A DNA stretch of 64,000 nucleotides from Liolophura sinensis (Eukaryota > Mollusca > Polyplacophora > Chitonida > Chitonidae), in the NCBI RefSeq assembly GCF_032854445.1, contig NC_088297.1, positions 2,543,991-2,607,990 on the forward strand, in the 5' to 3' direction. A program made the translations under genes and the position numbers. Below the pieces are notes generated by a model. That model saw only the letters and a list, made by a program, of their open reading frames with translations. It had not been told where the DNA came from and searched no databases. This document shows positions 21,842 to 36,800 of this stretch, in pieces; positions within the stretch are counted from its first letter, which is position 1, and every line of letters begins with the position of its first letter.

Positions 21842-24800
21842 GTAAGTGCTGAAATTCAATGTGACAATTGAATTATTTCTGACTGCCAAATTTTATTTCA
21901 TAGTTAAAGGCTCAAGGTTGCCAACGGCTCAGATCAGTTAGATTAACGTTGAGGACTATTTTCAACAATTTGGGATGTTTACCTACCTCAACGTTTAATT
22001 TATCTACCAACCGCTTTACCCGGAAATATGCACGATAATCTTGTCCGAATAACCCCAAAACAAGACTTACATTGTGAAACGAAATCAAATGTGTCATAGT
22101 CTGCCGAGAAGGAAATGTTTTCCGCCATATTTCTATATAGGGGCCCTTGTTGCCCAGTGTTTACCATGCTAATACAGTACAATGATCTAGGAGACTCTCA
22201 TCAACATTATCGTATTAGTGAAATATTCCTGAGTATGGCGTAAAATATCAATCGAGTAAATAAATCAATCAAATAAGAGCAACGGGATCATCCGCAAATG
22301 AATTTTACAGCTTCAGGGGCGGGTAACCCATGGTAAACTGTACACAGTTTCACACCAAGCAATAGCATCATCCACAAGTGTTATTTCACCGTAAAGTCTG
22401 GCCCCAGGAGGCTCTTTCAACTCCCCCACTTTATACTTGGTTTGCAGAGTTTTATAGCATCAGGGACGGGTAATCCATGGTAAACTGTACACAGTTTCAC
22501 ACCAAGCAATAGCATCATCCACAAGTGTTATTTCACCGTAAAGTCTGGCCCCAGGAGGCTCTTTCAACTCCCCCACTTTATACTTGGTTTGCAGAGTTTT
22601 ACAGCATTAGGGCCGGGTAACCCATGGTAAACTGTACACAGTTTCACACCAAGCAATAGCATCATCCACAAGTGTTATTTCACTGTAAAGTCTGGCCCCA
22701 GGAGGCTCTTTCAACTCCCCCACTTTATACTTGGTTTGCAGAGTTTTACAGCTTCAGGGGCGGGTAACCTATGGTAAACTGTACACAGTTTCACACCAAG
22801 CAATGGCATCATCCACAAGTGTTATTTCACCGTAAAGTCTGGCCCCAGGAGGCTCTTTCAACTCCCCCATTTTATACTTGGTTTGCAGAGTTTTATAGCA
22901 TCAGGGACGGGCAACCCATGGTAAACTGTACACAGTTTCACACCAAGCAATGGCATCATCCACAAGTGTTATTTCACCGTAAAGTCTGGCCCCAGGAGGC
23001 TCTTTCTACTTTTTCAACTCCCCCATTTTATACTTGGTTTGCAGAGTTTTATAGCATCAGGGGCGGGCAACCTATAGTAAACTGTACACAGTTTCTCGCC
23101 ACCTTGGATATGTTTTTTTTTTCTCAGCAATAGCTCAAGTCTATAAAAAGCAGTGGCTCTTGCCTATCAGCTCACCCACACCCACAACCTTGCATATATT
23201 ACACTTGGTAACTACCGTCATACAATTAAGACAAAAATTCTTGAGCACGACTTTAATCATTTGTCAACCAATAAATTAATCAGTCAGTCAATCTGGTCAC
23301 TCTTGCTATGTGTTTATTGTGCTGTGAGGATAACTTCACTTGTCACGTAGCATACATGTCAATTTTGGATTTCCCAGGCCAAGTCAGCTCTAACAGAAAC
23401 AGACACCTCTGATGATGACACAGATAAGGAATTCGAGGAAACCAGAAAACTTGTTACGGAACAGAACCGCAAGAAAAGGAAGTCTGGTGGATTCCAGTCC
23501 ATGGGTGAGAAAATGAGTTCTTGTTATGTATACCGATAAAGGGGAAAATGGTCTTAGTTTTAGTATTTAGCATGAGAAGGGCCACGCCGTCTCATTTATA
23601 CAGTATTTCCGTGAGTACTCCTACCCATATCAAATTGGACACATTTCATTTGTTGCAGTGGCGTAAATACTTGTCAGATGAGCAAAAAAAAACCCCGCAA
23701 ATTCAGTTTAGAGACAGCATATTCTTTTGTAATCCTGTGAAGCGGCACTAGTGTGAAGTGCCGGACATTGAGTCATTGTTACATCAAAAATTGATTGTAG
23801 CGCCACGTCTGTAATGTTACAGTGTTTCAGTTTCTAGTGTAACGGTCATACTGTCTTTAATTTATTGTGATCATGATGAGCTGGGAATACAACAGTTGAT
23901 GTCAATAAAATCATGTCCTCACTTAACCTCAAACAAGAAATGCGAATGGGTGGTGATTCTTTCATTTGCCTGACCACGTGAGGCGAACAAAGTTCAAATC
24001 TGGGTTTGGACAGGGAATTTTCGGATTTTCCTGCTTTCACCACATGTACGTTTTGTGAAGACCCACCACTATAGTGTGAACACCTGTAGGTCACATGGGC
24101 CATACAAATCATTTATTGGTTACTTAACACAGGTTACTGGTTACTTTGGTTTTTCTCTGTACATAAAACTGACCTCCATCGTAAAAATGTAAAATTGTTG
24201 AGTGTAGACTGTAACGACAATAAATAAAGGCATCTCAATGAAGCAGTGCCAAACAGAAAATGTTTTGAGATCCCTTCTCCTTGCCCCCTACCACTGTTCT
24301 TATTTGGCAGCTCTTGTAGACCCTTCAGGTTGTAGTGCTTGTACCCTAATTCCTCAACCTTTTCACTTCTCAGCGCAATTTATGCACAATTTTGATTTCA
24401 TTACGGAGCCATAACTACATTTGTTGGATTGACCAGTTTCAGGCCTTCACAAAAGTATAATTTTATCAGTCTACACAGAATGATGCCTTCAGAATATGCT
24501 TGAATAAACACCTTGCAAACATGCAAAAAGTTTGAAGAATTACAGCATTTCAATCATGTCAATATCTGTTCATTACTAGTATGCTGTACATATTCATGAC
24601 TGAGCTTGATTTGTGGGTGAATAAGGTATTGTACATGTATGTATATGTATCACATCTGGTAAAGCCATGGGTTTACTCAGAGCATACTGATTTCCTCCAC
24701 CAAATTCTGTGAATCTGCCCACAACTGATTTCCCCCACCAAATCCAGTGAATCTGTCCACCACTGATTTCCTCCACCAAATCTAGTAAATCTGTCCACCA

Positions 24801-27800
24801 CTGATTTCCTCCACCAAATCCAGTGAATCTGCTCACCACTGATGTCCTCCACCAAATCCAGTAAATCTGCCCACCACTGATGTCCTCCACCAAATCCAGT
24901 GAATCTGCCCACCACTGATGTCCTCCACCAAATCTAGTAAATCTGTCCACCACTGATTTCCTCCGCCAAATCCAGTGAATCTGTCCACCACTGATTTCCT
25001 CCACCAAATCCAGTAAATCTGTCCACCACTGATTTCCTCCACCAAATCCAGTGAATCTGCCCACCACTGATTTCCTCCACCAAATCCAGTCAATCTGCCC
25101 ACCACTGATTTTCCTCCACCAAATCCAGTCAATCTGCCCACCACTGATTTTCCTCCACCAAATCCAGTGAATCTGCCCACCACTGATTTCCTCCACCAAA
25201 TCCAGTGAATCTGCCCACCACTGATTTCCTCCACCAAATCCAGTGAATCTGCCCACAACTGATTTCCTCCACCAAATCCAGTGAATCTGCCCACCACTGA
25301 TTTCTGCCACTAAATCCAGTGAATCTGCCCACCACTGATTTCCTCCACCAAACCAATAAATCTGCCCACCACTGATGTCCTCCACCAAATCCAGTGAATC
25401 TGCCCACCACTGATTTCTGCCACCAAATCCAGTGAATCTGCCCACTACTGATTTCCTCCACCAAATCCAGTGAATCTGCCCACCACTGATTTCCTCCACC
25501 AAACCAATAAATCTGCCCACCACTGATGTCCTCCACCAAATCCAGTGAATCTGCCCACCACTGATTTCTGCCACCAAATCCAGTGAATCTGCCCACTACT
25601 GATTTCCTCCACCAAATCCAGTGAATCTGCCCACCACTGATTTCCTCCACCAAATCCAGTCAATCTGCCCACCACTGATTTCCTCCACCAAATCCAGTGA
25701 ATCTGCCCACCACTGATGTCCTCCACCAAATCAAATGAATCTGCCCACCACTGATGTCCTTCACCAAATCCAGTGAATCTGCCCACCACTGATGTCCTCC
25801 ACCAAATCCAGTGAATCTGCCCACCACTGATTTCCTCCACCAAATCCAGTGAATCTGCCCACCACTGATTTCCTCCACCAAATCCAGTGAATCTGCCCAT
25901 CACTGATTTCCTCCACCAAATCCAGTGAATCTACTCACCACTGATTTCCTCCACCAAATCCAGTGAACCTGCCCACCACTGATTTCATTCATTTTACTTA
26001 CTCTCAGGATGCAACCAGTCAGTGTGTCAAATTCCACTCTGTTTAGATATTTTTTCTTGACAACACCATAATCTTAAGTTGTACTTTCAGGCTTATCACA
26101 TTCCGTTTACACTGGAATTATAAGAAAGGGTTACAAAGTTCCCACACCTATCCAGAGGAAGGTAATTATTTAGTACATGCATGTTTGGTATTACCATTAG
26201 CCTTAAATATGTAATTGATATTTATTTAGTTCATTAATTTATATATATGATATGTAATTGATATTTATTTAGTTCATTAATTTATATATGATATGTATTT
26301 GATATTTATTTAGTTCATTAATTTATATATGATATGTAATTGATATTTATTTAGTTCATTAATTTATATATGATATGTATTTGATATTTATTTAGTTCAT
26401 TAATTTATATATGATATGTAATTGATATTTATTTAGTTCATTAATTTATATATGATATGTAATTGATATTTATTTAGTTCATTAATTTATATATGATATG
26501 TATTTGATATTTATTTGAAGGATATATGAACACATACCATAGAATAAACAGTACATTTTAAAGGAAAACGAAGAAAAGGGTCTTCAAAAAAGATATTTTT
26601 TTGCATTTTTGAGGAGTATTTTTGACTTCTTAATAACCCCACTTTTGTGTGCATAGTTTCAATAGTTGGAAATATTCAGAAATAATATCATTGATCAACA
26701 TATTGGTTCTGTGAATACGGGACCAGATTAGTGCCCCCAATTCAAGCTCTCCCCAAAACAGTGTTGTTTTGATAGCTAGCACTGATGTTGTCACCACAGC
26801 AGGCTACACACTTCATTTATTTGCTAGTTTATTTATTTATTTATCTGATTGGTGTTTTACCCTCTCCTCAAGAATATTTCACTTATAAGACTGCTGCCAG
26901 CATTATGGTGAGTGGAAACCAGGCAGAGCCCGAGGGAAACCCACGACCACCCACAGGTTATTCGCTAGTTTACAATACAGACAAATTTAATATAGTACGG
27001 AAAGAGCAAACATTAACATAATTATTTTGTGATATAATGAGTTTAATACATTATGGTACTAAAAAAAAAACAATGGTGGGAATAAAACCCTAAAGGACTT
27101 AAATTTACTTAATTTCTGATAAAAGTGCTTGAACTCAAAACTCCCCTATTCCACTATGGAACAGTTGCGTTCAATGAGTCAAAACCTTTAGTAACAGGAA
27201 AACATTTAAGAACCTCAAAAAAGCTAAATATGCATGTATATCTGAGAATCCAAAAAAAAAAGCTACATGTACGTCTACTATTTCTGCAGTCGAATAAAAA
27301 GCTATTAAAAAAGTTTTTGTCCTATTCATGTAATTCTACTTCAAGGATATATGAAACACTTGGCTTTTACTTGTTACATGAAACACTTGGCTTTTACTTG
27401 TAACATGAAACACTTGGCTTTTACTTATTACATGAAACACTTGGCTTTTACTTATTACATGAAACACTTGGCTTTTACTTGTAACATGAAACACTTGGCT
27501 TTTACTTGTTACATGAAACACTTGGCTTTTACTTGTTACATGAAACACTTGGCTTTTACTTATTACATGAAACACTTGGCTTTTACTTGTTACATGAAAC
27601 ACTTGGCTTTTACTTATTACATGAAACACTTGGCTTTTACTTGTTACATGAAACACTTGGCTTTTACTTGTTACATGAAACACTTGGCTTTTACTTGTTA
27701 CATGAAACACTTGGCTTTTTCTTGGCTTTTACTTTTTACATGAAACACTTGGCATTTACTTGTTACATGAAACACTTGGCTTTTACTTGTTACATGTAAC

Positions 27801-30800
27801 ATGGAGAGCAGGATGTGTACTAAACATATCAAAGTACAAAAGGCTTTTCATCTTTCTTCTTGGGGGGTAAAAACGGCTTTAAACCACAGTTTTCATAATT
27901 TCCAAGTGGTCTGTCTGAAAATTAACTAGCCTGCTGCGTTGGCATTAGCGGTGTCAGCTGTCAAGGAACTGTGTTGCAAAACCCGATTTGGGGGCATAAA
28001 ACTAACGTCATTTCCAAATATTCCCAACCATTGATGTTAAATGTGCCTAGAACTGAGGGACTCTTAAGAAATATAAAATATTATTCAAAAATGGAAAGAA
28101 TTTTCTCAGTTTTTTGGCATATTTCCTTTTATTTTCCTTAAAACCATGCTCTGCTTCACATGTGGCCCAAACCACAGGCGAAGTGAAAGTCATTTTTAGA
28201 AATTAAAGACCAAACAGTGGTTAATCCATGAAGTCAATTTACTTTTTACGAACAGACAATTCCACTTATTCTGGACGGGAAGGATTTGGTTGCCATGGCC
28301 AGAACAGGAAGTGGTAAAACTGCAGCGTTTCTTATTCCTCTGTTTGAGAAGCTGAAGTCGCACTCTGGGAATGCGGGCGCCAGGGCAATCATCATGTCGC
28401 CCACAAGAGAGCTGGCGTTACAGACTCTCAAGTTTACCAAAGAGGTACGTGTGCAGTTCTACAAACCTGAAAATAAGCAGCAGGAGTCCATTCCATAAAG
28501 CCGTTTCTGACTTTAAGTCAAAATTTAACTTCTCTATATGATGCTTGGTTTTGGGTACTGGAAGTTGAAATTTGGACTCATTTGTCTTAAGATAACATTG
28601 ATGAGGTTGATAGAATTGTAATGGTTTAACACCCCCCCCCCCCCCCCCAATACGTTAGTTTAAGAGTGTATTTCAACTTTTGACTTAACTCAGAAATGGC
28701 TTTGTGAAATCGGCCCCTTTACAAGAACAATGTCCTTCAGCAAATGGTATTTTGAGAGCTGTGTGGCACAGGACATCGCTGCCGTGTAGATAACCCTCTT
28801 TCATTTTAATCATGTAAATAACTAGGAGATCTGCCATTATGTCCTGCTCCAACTTCCAGATTATTTCCAGGCTTCTACTGCCACATTCTTATTTTTTTTT
28901 TCAGTTAACTAATGAGTGAGTGCTTGGGGTTTAACGTCGTACTTAACAATTTTTTAGTCATATGATGACGAAGGAATCCTTAGAGTGCATGTAATGTGCC
29001 TCCTTGTTGCAGAACGTATTTCCATCGCTCTTTTATCTAGTGCTGCTTCACTGAGACGCCTTACCAAAGGCAAGTAAGCCACCAGGCGTGAGCCATTATA
29101 CTGATACGGGTCAACCATTCGTTGGACTATTCCCTTCATGCTGAATGCCAAGTTACAACTTCCTCATTTAAGGTCTTAAATGTGACTCCATCCAGGTTTG
29201 ACCCTGGATCTACCGTTCCCGAAGCGGACACTCTATCAGTTAAAAAATGCAAGGCAATGCTAATGTGAAGAACATGTATATCCTATGAAAGACTGTTAAA
29301 CACTGTCTCAGAAAATGGGTTGATCTTTTTTTTTGTTTAAGATTTTTCCCTGACCCACTGGGTACCCGAAACGTCACATTTTTTGACTTTAAATAGCTAG
29401 TTTCACACCCCACGTGTATGTATATGCGGTGTGAATGATGAAATCTCCTCAGTCATACATATATGCGTTATTTATACATCGTTATGAAGACACTGACATG
29501 TAAATCATGGAAGTACAGGTATATACAGGTATGCTGTCTACCAAAATCGGCACAGAGATACAGAAAGAGACTTTTTTGTAACATGAAAGATCTCCATTAA
29601 AGCATTTCCCAGGAAATAACACCTTGATGGTAAAAATTGTAAATTGGTAACATCTGCTGTTGGGAGGAAGGCATTCAGTAAGGGGTTTGAATATGTAAAA
29701 AAAAATATATGCATAAAATAGTATCATGTTATTCATATTTTTCATTGGTAGTCTTTTTCCTGCCATTTAACAGTTATATTTAAAGACTAGAATAGATTTA
29801 GTTGTCCGATTTTAACTAAAAAATGAAATTCCTTCTTCTTTAAATTATGCAAAGCTAGAGAATCAAGGTCTTCATAATGCATGGATTTGAATTTTTACAG
29901 CTTGGAAGATTCATGGGGCTGAGAGCAGCTGTGATTTTGGGAGGTGATAGGTAAGTCTTTCACAACTTGGATGTTTGCTGATATAGTGAATTCTGGAACC
30001 TCTTTTTAATTTTGAAAACGGGGCCTCCGTGGCTCAATTGGTTAGCGCACTAGCGCAGCGTGATGGCCCAGCAGTCTCTTACCAATGCGGTTACTGTGAG
30101 TTCAAGTCCAGCTCATGCTGGCTTTCCATCTGGCCCTACATGGGAAGGTCTGCCAATAACCTACGGATGGGCGTGGGTTTACCCCGGGCTCTGCCCAGTT
30201 TCCAGCCAACATAATGCTGGCCACCGTCGTATAAGTGAAATATTCTTGAGTACAACACCAATCAAATAAATAAATAAATAATTTAGACTCAGCCAGCGGG
30301 AGGTGGATTTGTACTATAATTGTTTTTAACAGGCCATTCCTTTTCTTGTATGTCTTTGTGAAAAAAAGGCAGAAGAGAGGGGTGGGAGGAGGGGAGTAAT
30401 AGCAATCAAGTTCTTGTCTTCTCCTTTTGGATATAATTGAGATAAGATTTCATGACAGTTTTGTAGGCATTAAACAGACCTTTTGAGGGCGTGCAGGTGC
30501 TATTTAGGTTGGGCTGCATCAATTATTCCAGAGTTATCGCCCTTTGAACATAAATGCGGATTTGGAGATACTTGTAGTAAATGCTTGTTAAAGTGATATG
30601 CTGTAGAGTCATACCATGGTGATTTATTGGTTCCAAAAAAAAATACTGAGCTTAAAATTGAATTTTTTTTTTATTGGAACCTGAGTGTATTTAGTCAAAA
30701 ATTCAGCTTTGGTTCCAAAAACTGAATGTTGAAAGAAAAAGGCTTACTATTTTCTGTCTTTAAATGTCAAAATTTTTATTGAAAGGCATTCTGTGAATAG

Positions 30801-33800
30801 CAGCAGTCACTATCCACTTCGATAATGTATTTGAAAATATTTATCCAGTTAGATTAATTAATTCCGATGTCTGTCGTTATATTATCAGCAACATTTGTAA
30901 CAAGCGTAATTGTTTCATTTACCATATTTATTTTTTCTTTTTTTTAGGATGGAAGACCAGTTTTCTGCTCTTCATAACAGCCCAGACATGTAAGGGTTTA
31001 AGCTTCAACCATAAAGATTCATGCATCAGAAAAATCTTCTCTTAATGGGGGGGAGGGGGGGGGGGGGCGATGAGGGGTAGATTATGGGTTGGATCACCCC
31101 AATTGAAACCTAGTATGTTGCTTCACTAAGACAAGTTACAGAAGATCAAGTTTTGGCCTCTTTCGTTTATTTTGAACAAAATTATGGCTATTTTTTTTTC
31201 TGTTGTGAATTTTAATATATGGTAAATAACCTTATGACAGAAAAACAATCAACCTGTTGCGAAGTGCATTGACTAACTGCTCAGTGAAGCATGAACTGTT
31301 GGTGGTAGGAGCATTGACTAACTGCTCAGTGAAGCGTGAAATGGTGGTGGTAGGAGCATTGACTAACTGCTCAGTGAAGCATGAAATGGTGGTGGTAAGA
31401 GCATTGACTAACTGCTCAGTGAAGCATGAACTGTTGGTGGTAGGAGCATTGACTAACTGCTCAGTGAAGCATGAAATGGTGGTGGTAGGAGCATTGACTA
31501 ACTGCTCAGTGAAGCATGAACTGTTGGTGGTAGGAGCATTGACTAACTGCTCAGTGAAGCATGAACTGTTGGTGGTAGGAGCATTGACTAACTGCTCAGT
31601 GAAGCATGAAATGGTGGTGGTAGGAGCATTGACTAACTGCTCAGTGAAGCATGAACTGTTGGTGGTAGGAGCATTGACTAACTGCTCAGTGAAGCATGAA
31701 ATGGTGGTGGTAGGAGCATTGACTAACTGCTCAGTGAAGCATGAAATGGTGGTGGTAGGAGCATTGACTAACTGCTCAGTGAAGCATGAACTGGTGGTGG
31801 TAGGAGCATTGACTAACTGCTCAGTGAAGCGTGAAATGGTGGTGGTAGGAGCATTGACTAACTGCTCAGTGAAGCGTGAGTTTCTTTATTTATTACATTC
31901 ATGAACTGTCAGTATGATCCCACTGACCATCCCTGATGCTGTCCTGCGGCGCTTAGTCACTAACAACCACAACCAACGCAATGAATCCTGGGAAACACGT
32001 TCCGAGTCCCAGGGCGAAACTTTAGGTCATTTATCGTAACCATTGTCCTGATGACTCAAACTTGTAGGGGACATATCTTGTGTTTGCAGTACTTCCAGAA
32101 TGCTTGCTAACATGTGAATTCTCCCCCTGTATTTCAGAATTATCGCCACTCCTGGACGATTCCTGCACGTGCTGGTGGAAATGGAGCTGAAGCTAACCTC
32201 TGTGGAGTACGTGGTGTTTGATGAGGCCGACAGGTGAGTTAATTACCGTACAGGTAGGACTGCTTCAGTGGCCTAATGGTTTAATATTCAGCATCTGCCT
32301 TGAAGTCGGGAGACCTGGGATCAAGGTCAAGCTGTGTGATAGTGGAAAAAGGTATTCTTGCTGACTCAGTTGGCACTCAGCACAGAGAGAATAGAACCAG
32401 AAAACAGGACTGGTTGACTCAGTGTCGGTATAATGTGACTGGATGGGGTACTGTGTGACTGGATGGGGTGTCATGTCTGGTGTCTTTAGCATAGTACTTC
32501 AGTAGCGGCGGCACTTTGGTGGCATTGACTCAAGAAGACACAGTATACGTGTTCATGTATACATAAAGACCTAATAACGTGTCCATAATCATGTGATCAA
32601 AAAATTGCTGTGTACAACATAAAACTTCAAGTATACATACAAACATGCACTAAGCTCACAGGTGTTATGCCCCACCTGAATTTGTGGCAAGCAAACATAA
32701 AAACATGCACTTAGCTTACACGTGTTGTGCCCTGGCTGAATTTGTGGCGAACGAACATACAAACATGCACTTAGCTTACAGGTGTTGTGCCCTGACTGAA
32801 TTTGTGGTGAAGAAATATACATTAGACATGAGACACAGATTGGCTGAAAAAAGAGGAAAAGCCAGGTGTCAGTGGGTCTGCTTAGGGACCTTGTAGTTCA
32901 GGGGCAATGCCCTGGTAGGGGATTCAGTGGGGTGAAGTGCCCTGAGGAAAATTCATGTCGAATTGTGATTTTTACTTTTAAAGGGGAATCAGAAGCTAGA
33001 TGTGGTGCATAACAAAACTGTATATTTGTATCATCATAACACTTGGAAATGCGCAAGAGTCCGTGCGTGTGTGTGTGAGGGGGGGGGGGGGGGTCAGGGC
33101 GTTGCGGGAGCAGATGAACTCAACGTCCAAGATCGTCTGTGAGTCATTGATAGCAAGGGTTCCAAAGTTTTTGGATACTGAGTAATCCGCACACCCATGC
33201 TTGCTCTATCTCCCCCCTATTGTCCTCAATGTGCACTTGGTGCCCTGACCAACACCAGATGAACGTATTTTTCATGCCCTTGTCAATCGCCTCTTTTTAA
33301 AGTTCGTACCATGATGGAATTTACACCATGAGCGACAGAGCTGAAACCACAGGCGCACGTGCCAGAACTAATAATGTGCGAAGGTCACGTACCAGAAAAC
33401 ATCCATATTATCAGCTCATCTGATTGGTTAAAATGTCGAAAACAACTGCTGTTATAAACAGCCATTCTACTTGAGTCGACATCATTCAAAATGAACAACA
33501 TCTCCCATGGAGAATTACTTTGTTACAGATTGTTTGAGATGGGATTCAGAGCGTATTTGCTGGTTACAACTCTTCTGATACTTTGTTACAGATTGTTCGA
33601 GATGGGATTCAGAGAGTATCTGCTGGTTACAACTCTTCTGATACTTTATTACAGATTGTTCGAGATGGGATTCAGAGAGTATCTGCTGATTACAACTCTT
33701 GTGATACCTTTTTGCAGATTGTTCGAGATGGGATTCAGGGAGTATCTGCTGGTTACAACTCTTGTGATACTTTGTTACAGATTGTTTGAGATGGGATTCA

Positions 33801-36800
33801 GAGAGCATCTGCTGGTTACAACTCTTCAGGTATTTTGTTACAGATTGTTTGAGACTGGATTCAGAGAGCATCTGCTGGTTACAACTCTTCAGGTACTTTG
33901 TTACAGATTGAGATGGGATTCAGAGAGTATCTGTTGGTTACAACTCTTCAGGTACTTTGTTACAGATTGTTTGAGATGGGATTCAGAGAGCATCTGCTGG
34001 TTACAACTCTTCTGATACTTTGTTACAGATTGTTTGAGATGGGATTCAGAGAGCATCTGCTGGTTACAACGCTTAAGGTACTTTGTTACAGATTGTTTGA
34101 GATGGGATTCAGAGAGAATCTGCTGGTTACAACTCTTCAGGTATTTTGTTACAGATTGTTTGAGATGGGATTCAGAGAGCATCTGCTGGTTACAACTCTT
34201 CAGGTATTTTGTTACAGATTGTTTGAGATGGGATTCAGAGAGCATCTGCTGGTTACAACTCTTCAGGTATTTTGTTACATATTGTTTGAGATGGGATTCA
34301 GAGAACATCTGCTGGTTACAACTCTTCTGATACTTTGTTACAGATTGTTTGAGATGGGATTCAGAGAGCATCTGCTGGTTACAACTCTTCAGGTACTTTG
34401 TTACAGATTGTTTGAGATGGGATTCAGAGAGAATCTGCTGGTTATATCTCTTCAGGTACTTTGTTACAGATTGTTTGAGATGGGATTCAGGGAGCAGCTC
34501 CATGAGATCATACACCGCCTGCCTGAGACTCGCCAAACGGTCCTCTTCTCGGCCACTTTACCAAAGCTACTGGTTGAGTTTGCCAAAGCCGGGCTCCATG
34601 ACCCGGCACTCATCAGACTGGATGTGGATTCTAAAATCAGTGAACAGTTACAGGTCAGCCAAATTTGTCTCGTCGGTTTATTTTTTTGTTTTACATTGCG
34701 AATGGAGAAACTCCCCATGGGCCTATTCCACAAGTCCAGATTAAGCTGCGGTCTGAAGGGGAAGTTTGAGTTAAACCTTTTTTTTTGGTCCCGAGGAGGT
34801 GAAATTGTTGTTTCAATATAAATTGTGAACTATGCAACAAATTGGAATTTACGTGACTAGTCAATAGTCATATTGTGACAGTCGCTGTGAGTTCAAGTCC
34901 AGCTCATGCAGGCTTCCTCTCCGGCCGGACGTGGTAAGGTCTGCCAGCATCCTGAGGAAGGTCGTGCATTTCTCCCAGGCTCCGCCCGGTTTCCTCCCAC
35001 CATAACGCTGTCCGCTGTAGAATAAGTGAAGTATTCTTGAGTCAGAAATCAAATTAAATGGGTTCTCCTGCCCTCTACTAAGGGAAGCAAATCTTGTAAC
35101 CCAGAAAACAGTGCAATGCGCTTTACTTACTTGAATGACAATACCACTGATTTCAATAGCAACACCAGTAATCCTGAAAAGTCATAGCTAACCAAAGTAT
35201 TGTTATTCAAATACATGCAGGTAGAGGACAGGGCTGTTTTATTACTTACAAGATTTGCTTCCCTTTGTAGAGGGCTGGTGAACCCCATTAACTCTTTTTG
35301 TGAATTCGTCCCTGTCTCAACATCATCATCATATGACTGAAAAATTGTTAAGCATGGCATTAAACCCAGCTAGGCACTCACTCACTCACTCACTCAGCGT
35401 ACCAACATGAAGTTCAAACAATTCATACGTACAGTATTTTGTACGTCACTATTACCGTACCATTTTCCTGTACGTGCGATTATCGTACATTTACGACGTT
35501 TGTATAAAACTGGGCCCAGGATCTGAGGTCATTGGTACGTCAAAAATTGTGAATGATCACGTCTACAATATTATATTTAACGTGCTGTTTTTAATATGAT
35601 GTTGTCATTGATGAGCTGGGAAAGGAACGTCTGACGTCAGTAAAATGACGTCAGTGTCATCTCCCGGGCACTTGACAGGTCAACATTGCTTGAAGGGCAT
35701 TTGTAATCTGATTTTGTGTGCACTTTTCATTTCCTAGCCAATTTGATCAAGTGTAAAAAAACAGCCTGCTCCATGCATTCATGTTACTTTTGCATGGGCT
35801 ATAAATTTTGGGAATATTTTTGTGTTTGGAGATGTCATATCTGCGGTGCCGAGCTGATGACAAGCCCGCGGTCTTACTGAGCCTCTTGTCTGATATAATC
35901 CCGCCTTTCCAGCAGACTGTTGTCTTCGCCGCCACAAAGCACCATGTGGAGTACATCCATTTAGTGAGTTCAAATAAATAAGAAACAGAAATATGTAGAT
36001 TTGCTCTTTGCTAGCATTCATGTTTTTTGTTTGTTTTTGTTTTTTTTTGTAGTCATTTTTCAGTTTCCGTGGTAAAATGCTGTTCAGGTGAGATGTTTTG
36101 GTGTGTCAGCCAGAGATGTGTTTTGACTTTTTCGCATTAAACTTTAGGACTAGTGGAAGTCCTGGTTTAATAATGTTGTACTGTAGTATGGCATATGTCT
36201 GTCTGGCCGGCTATCTGTACTTTATTTTTTTGGCAATACAGCTGTTTGATATTTTTGTCCCTTTTTGTGTCTAGCACCACAGGAGTAGCATGTCAAGTCT
36301 GTACAGAGTTGTTCCCCTTTGTGTGTCATTGATTTTCTATGTGAACATGTTGTATTGGAACAACAGCTTTCCTTAAGACTTTAAACATGTGACAATCACG
36401 TGCATTTTAAACATCAGTGTCCAGTCTTGTAAAATAAAAAAAAATGAGAAAAAATGTCTAATATTTGCTCTGCTACAGCAGCCATATGGTCTGGAAACTA
36501 TTTTTTTTTTCCTCGTGTTTTCAAGGCACATCACAGGCTTCTGTCTTCCCTTACTGTCCACAGTTACTAACCGCAGCAGGAGTGACCAGCAGTTACATCT
36601 ACAGCTCTCTTGACCAGACAGCCAGGAAGATCGCGGTTGCTAAATTTCAGCACAAGAAGTGCTCTGTGTTGATCGTGACGGATCTGGCCGCCAGAGGGAT
36701 AGACATACCCATGTTGGATAATATCATCAACTACAACTTCCCCGCAAAACCCAAACTGTTTGTTCACAGAGTTGGTGAGAAAAACGTCTAAAAAATTTTG

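Noticed and set aside
24594-25903. Long minus-strand open frames (up to 327 codons) of Gly/Trp/Asp-rich repeats
   Set aside because: They fall wholly in the 38-bp array inside DDX54 intron 2, are open in several frames and lack splice or start context.
27336-27799. Open frames on both strands of ~125-130 codons
   Set aside because: Produced by a 27-bp tandem repeat; every frame without a stop in one unit stays open.
31257-31904. 215-codon frame of 15-residue repeats
   Set aside because: 45-bp minisatellite in a DDX54 intron; no splice sites at its edges and no family resemblance.
33515-34536. Minus-strand 118- and 211-codon frames
   Set aside because: Shadows of the 63-bp splice-site array and DDX54 exon 8.
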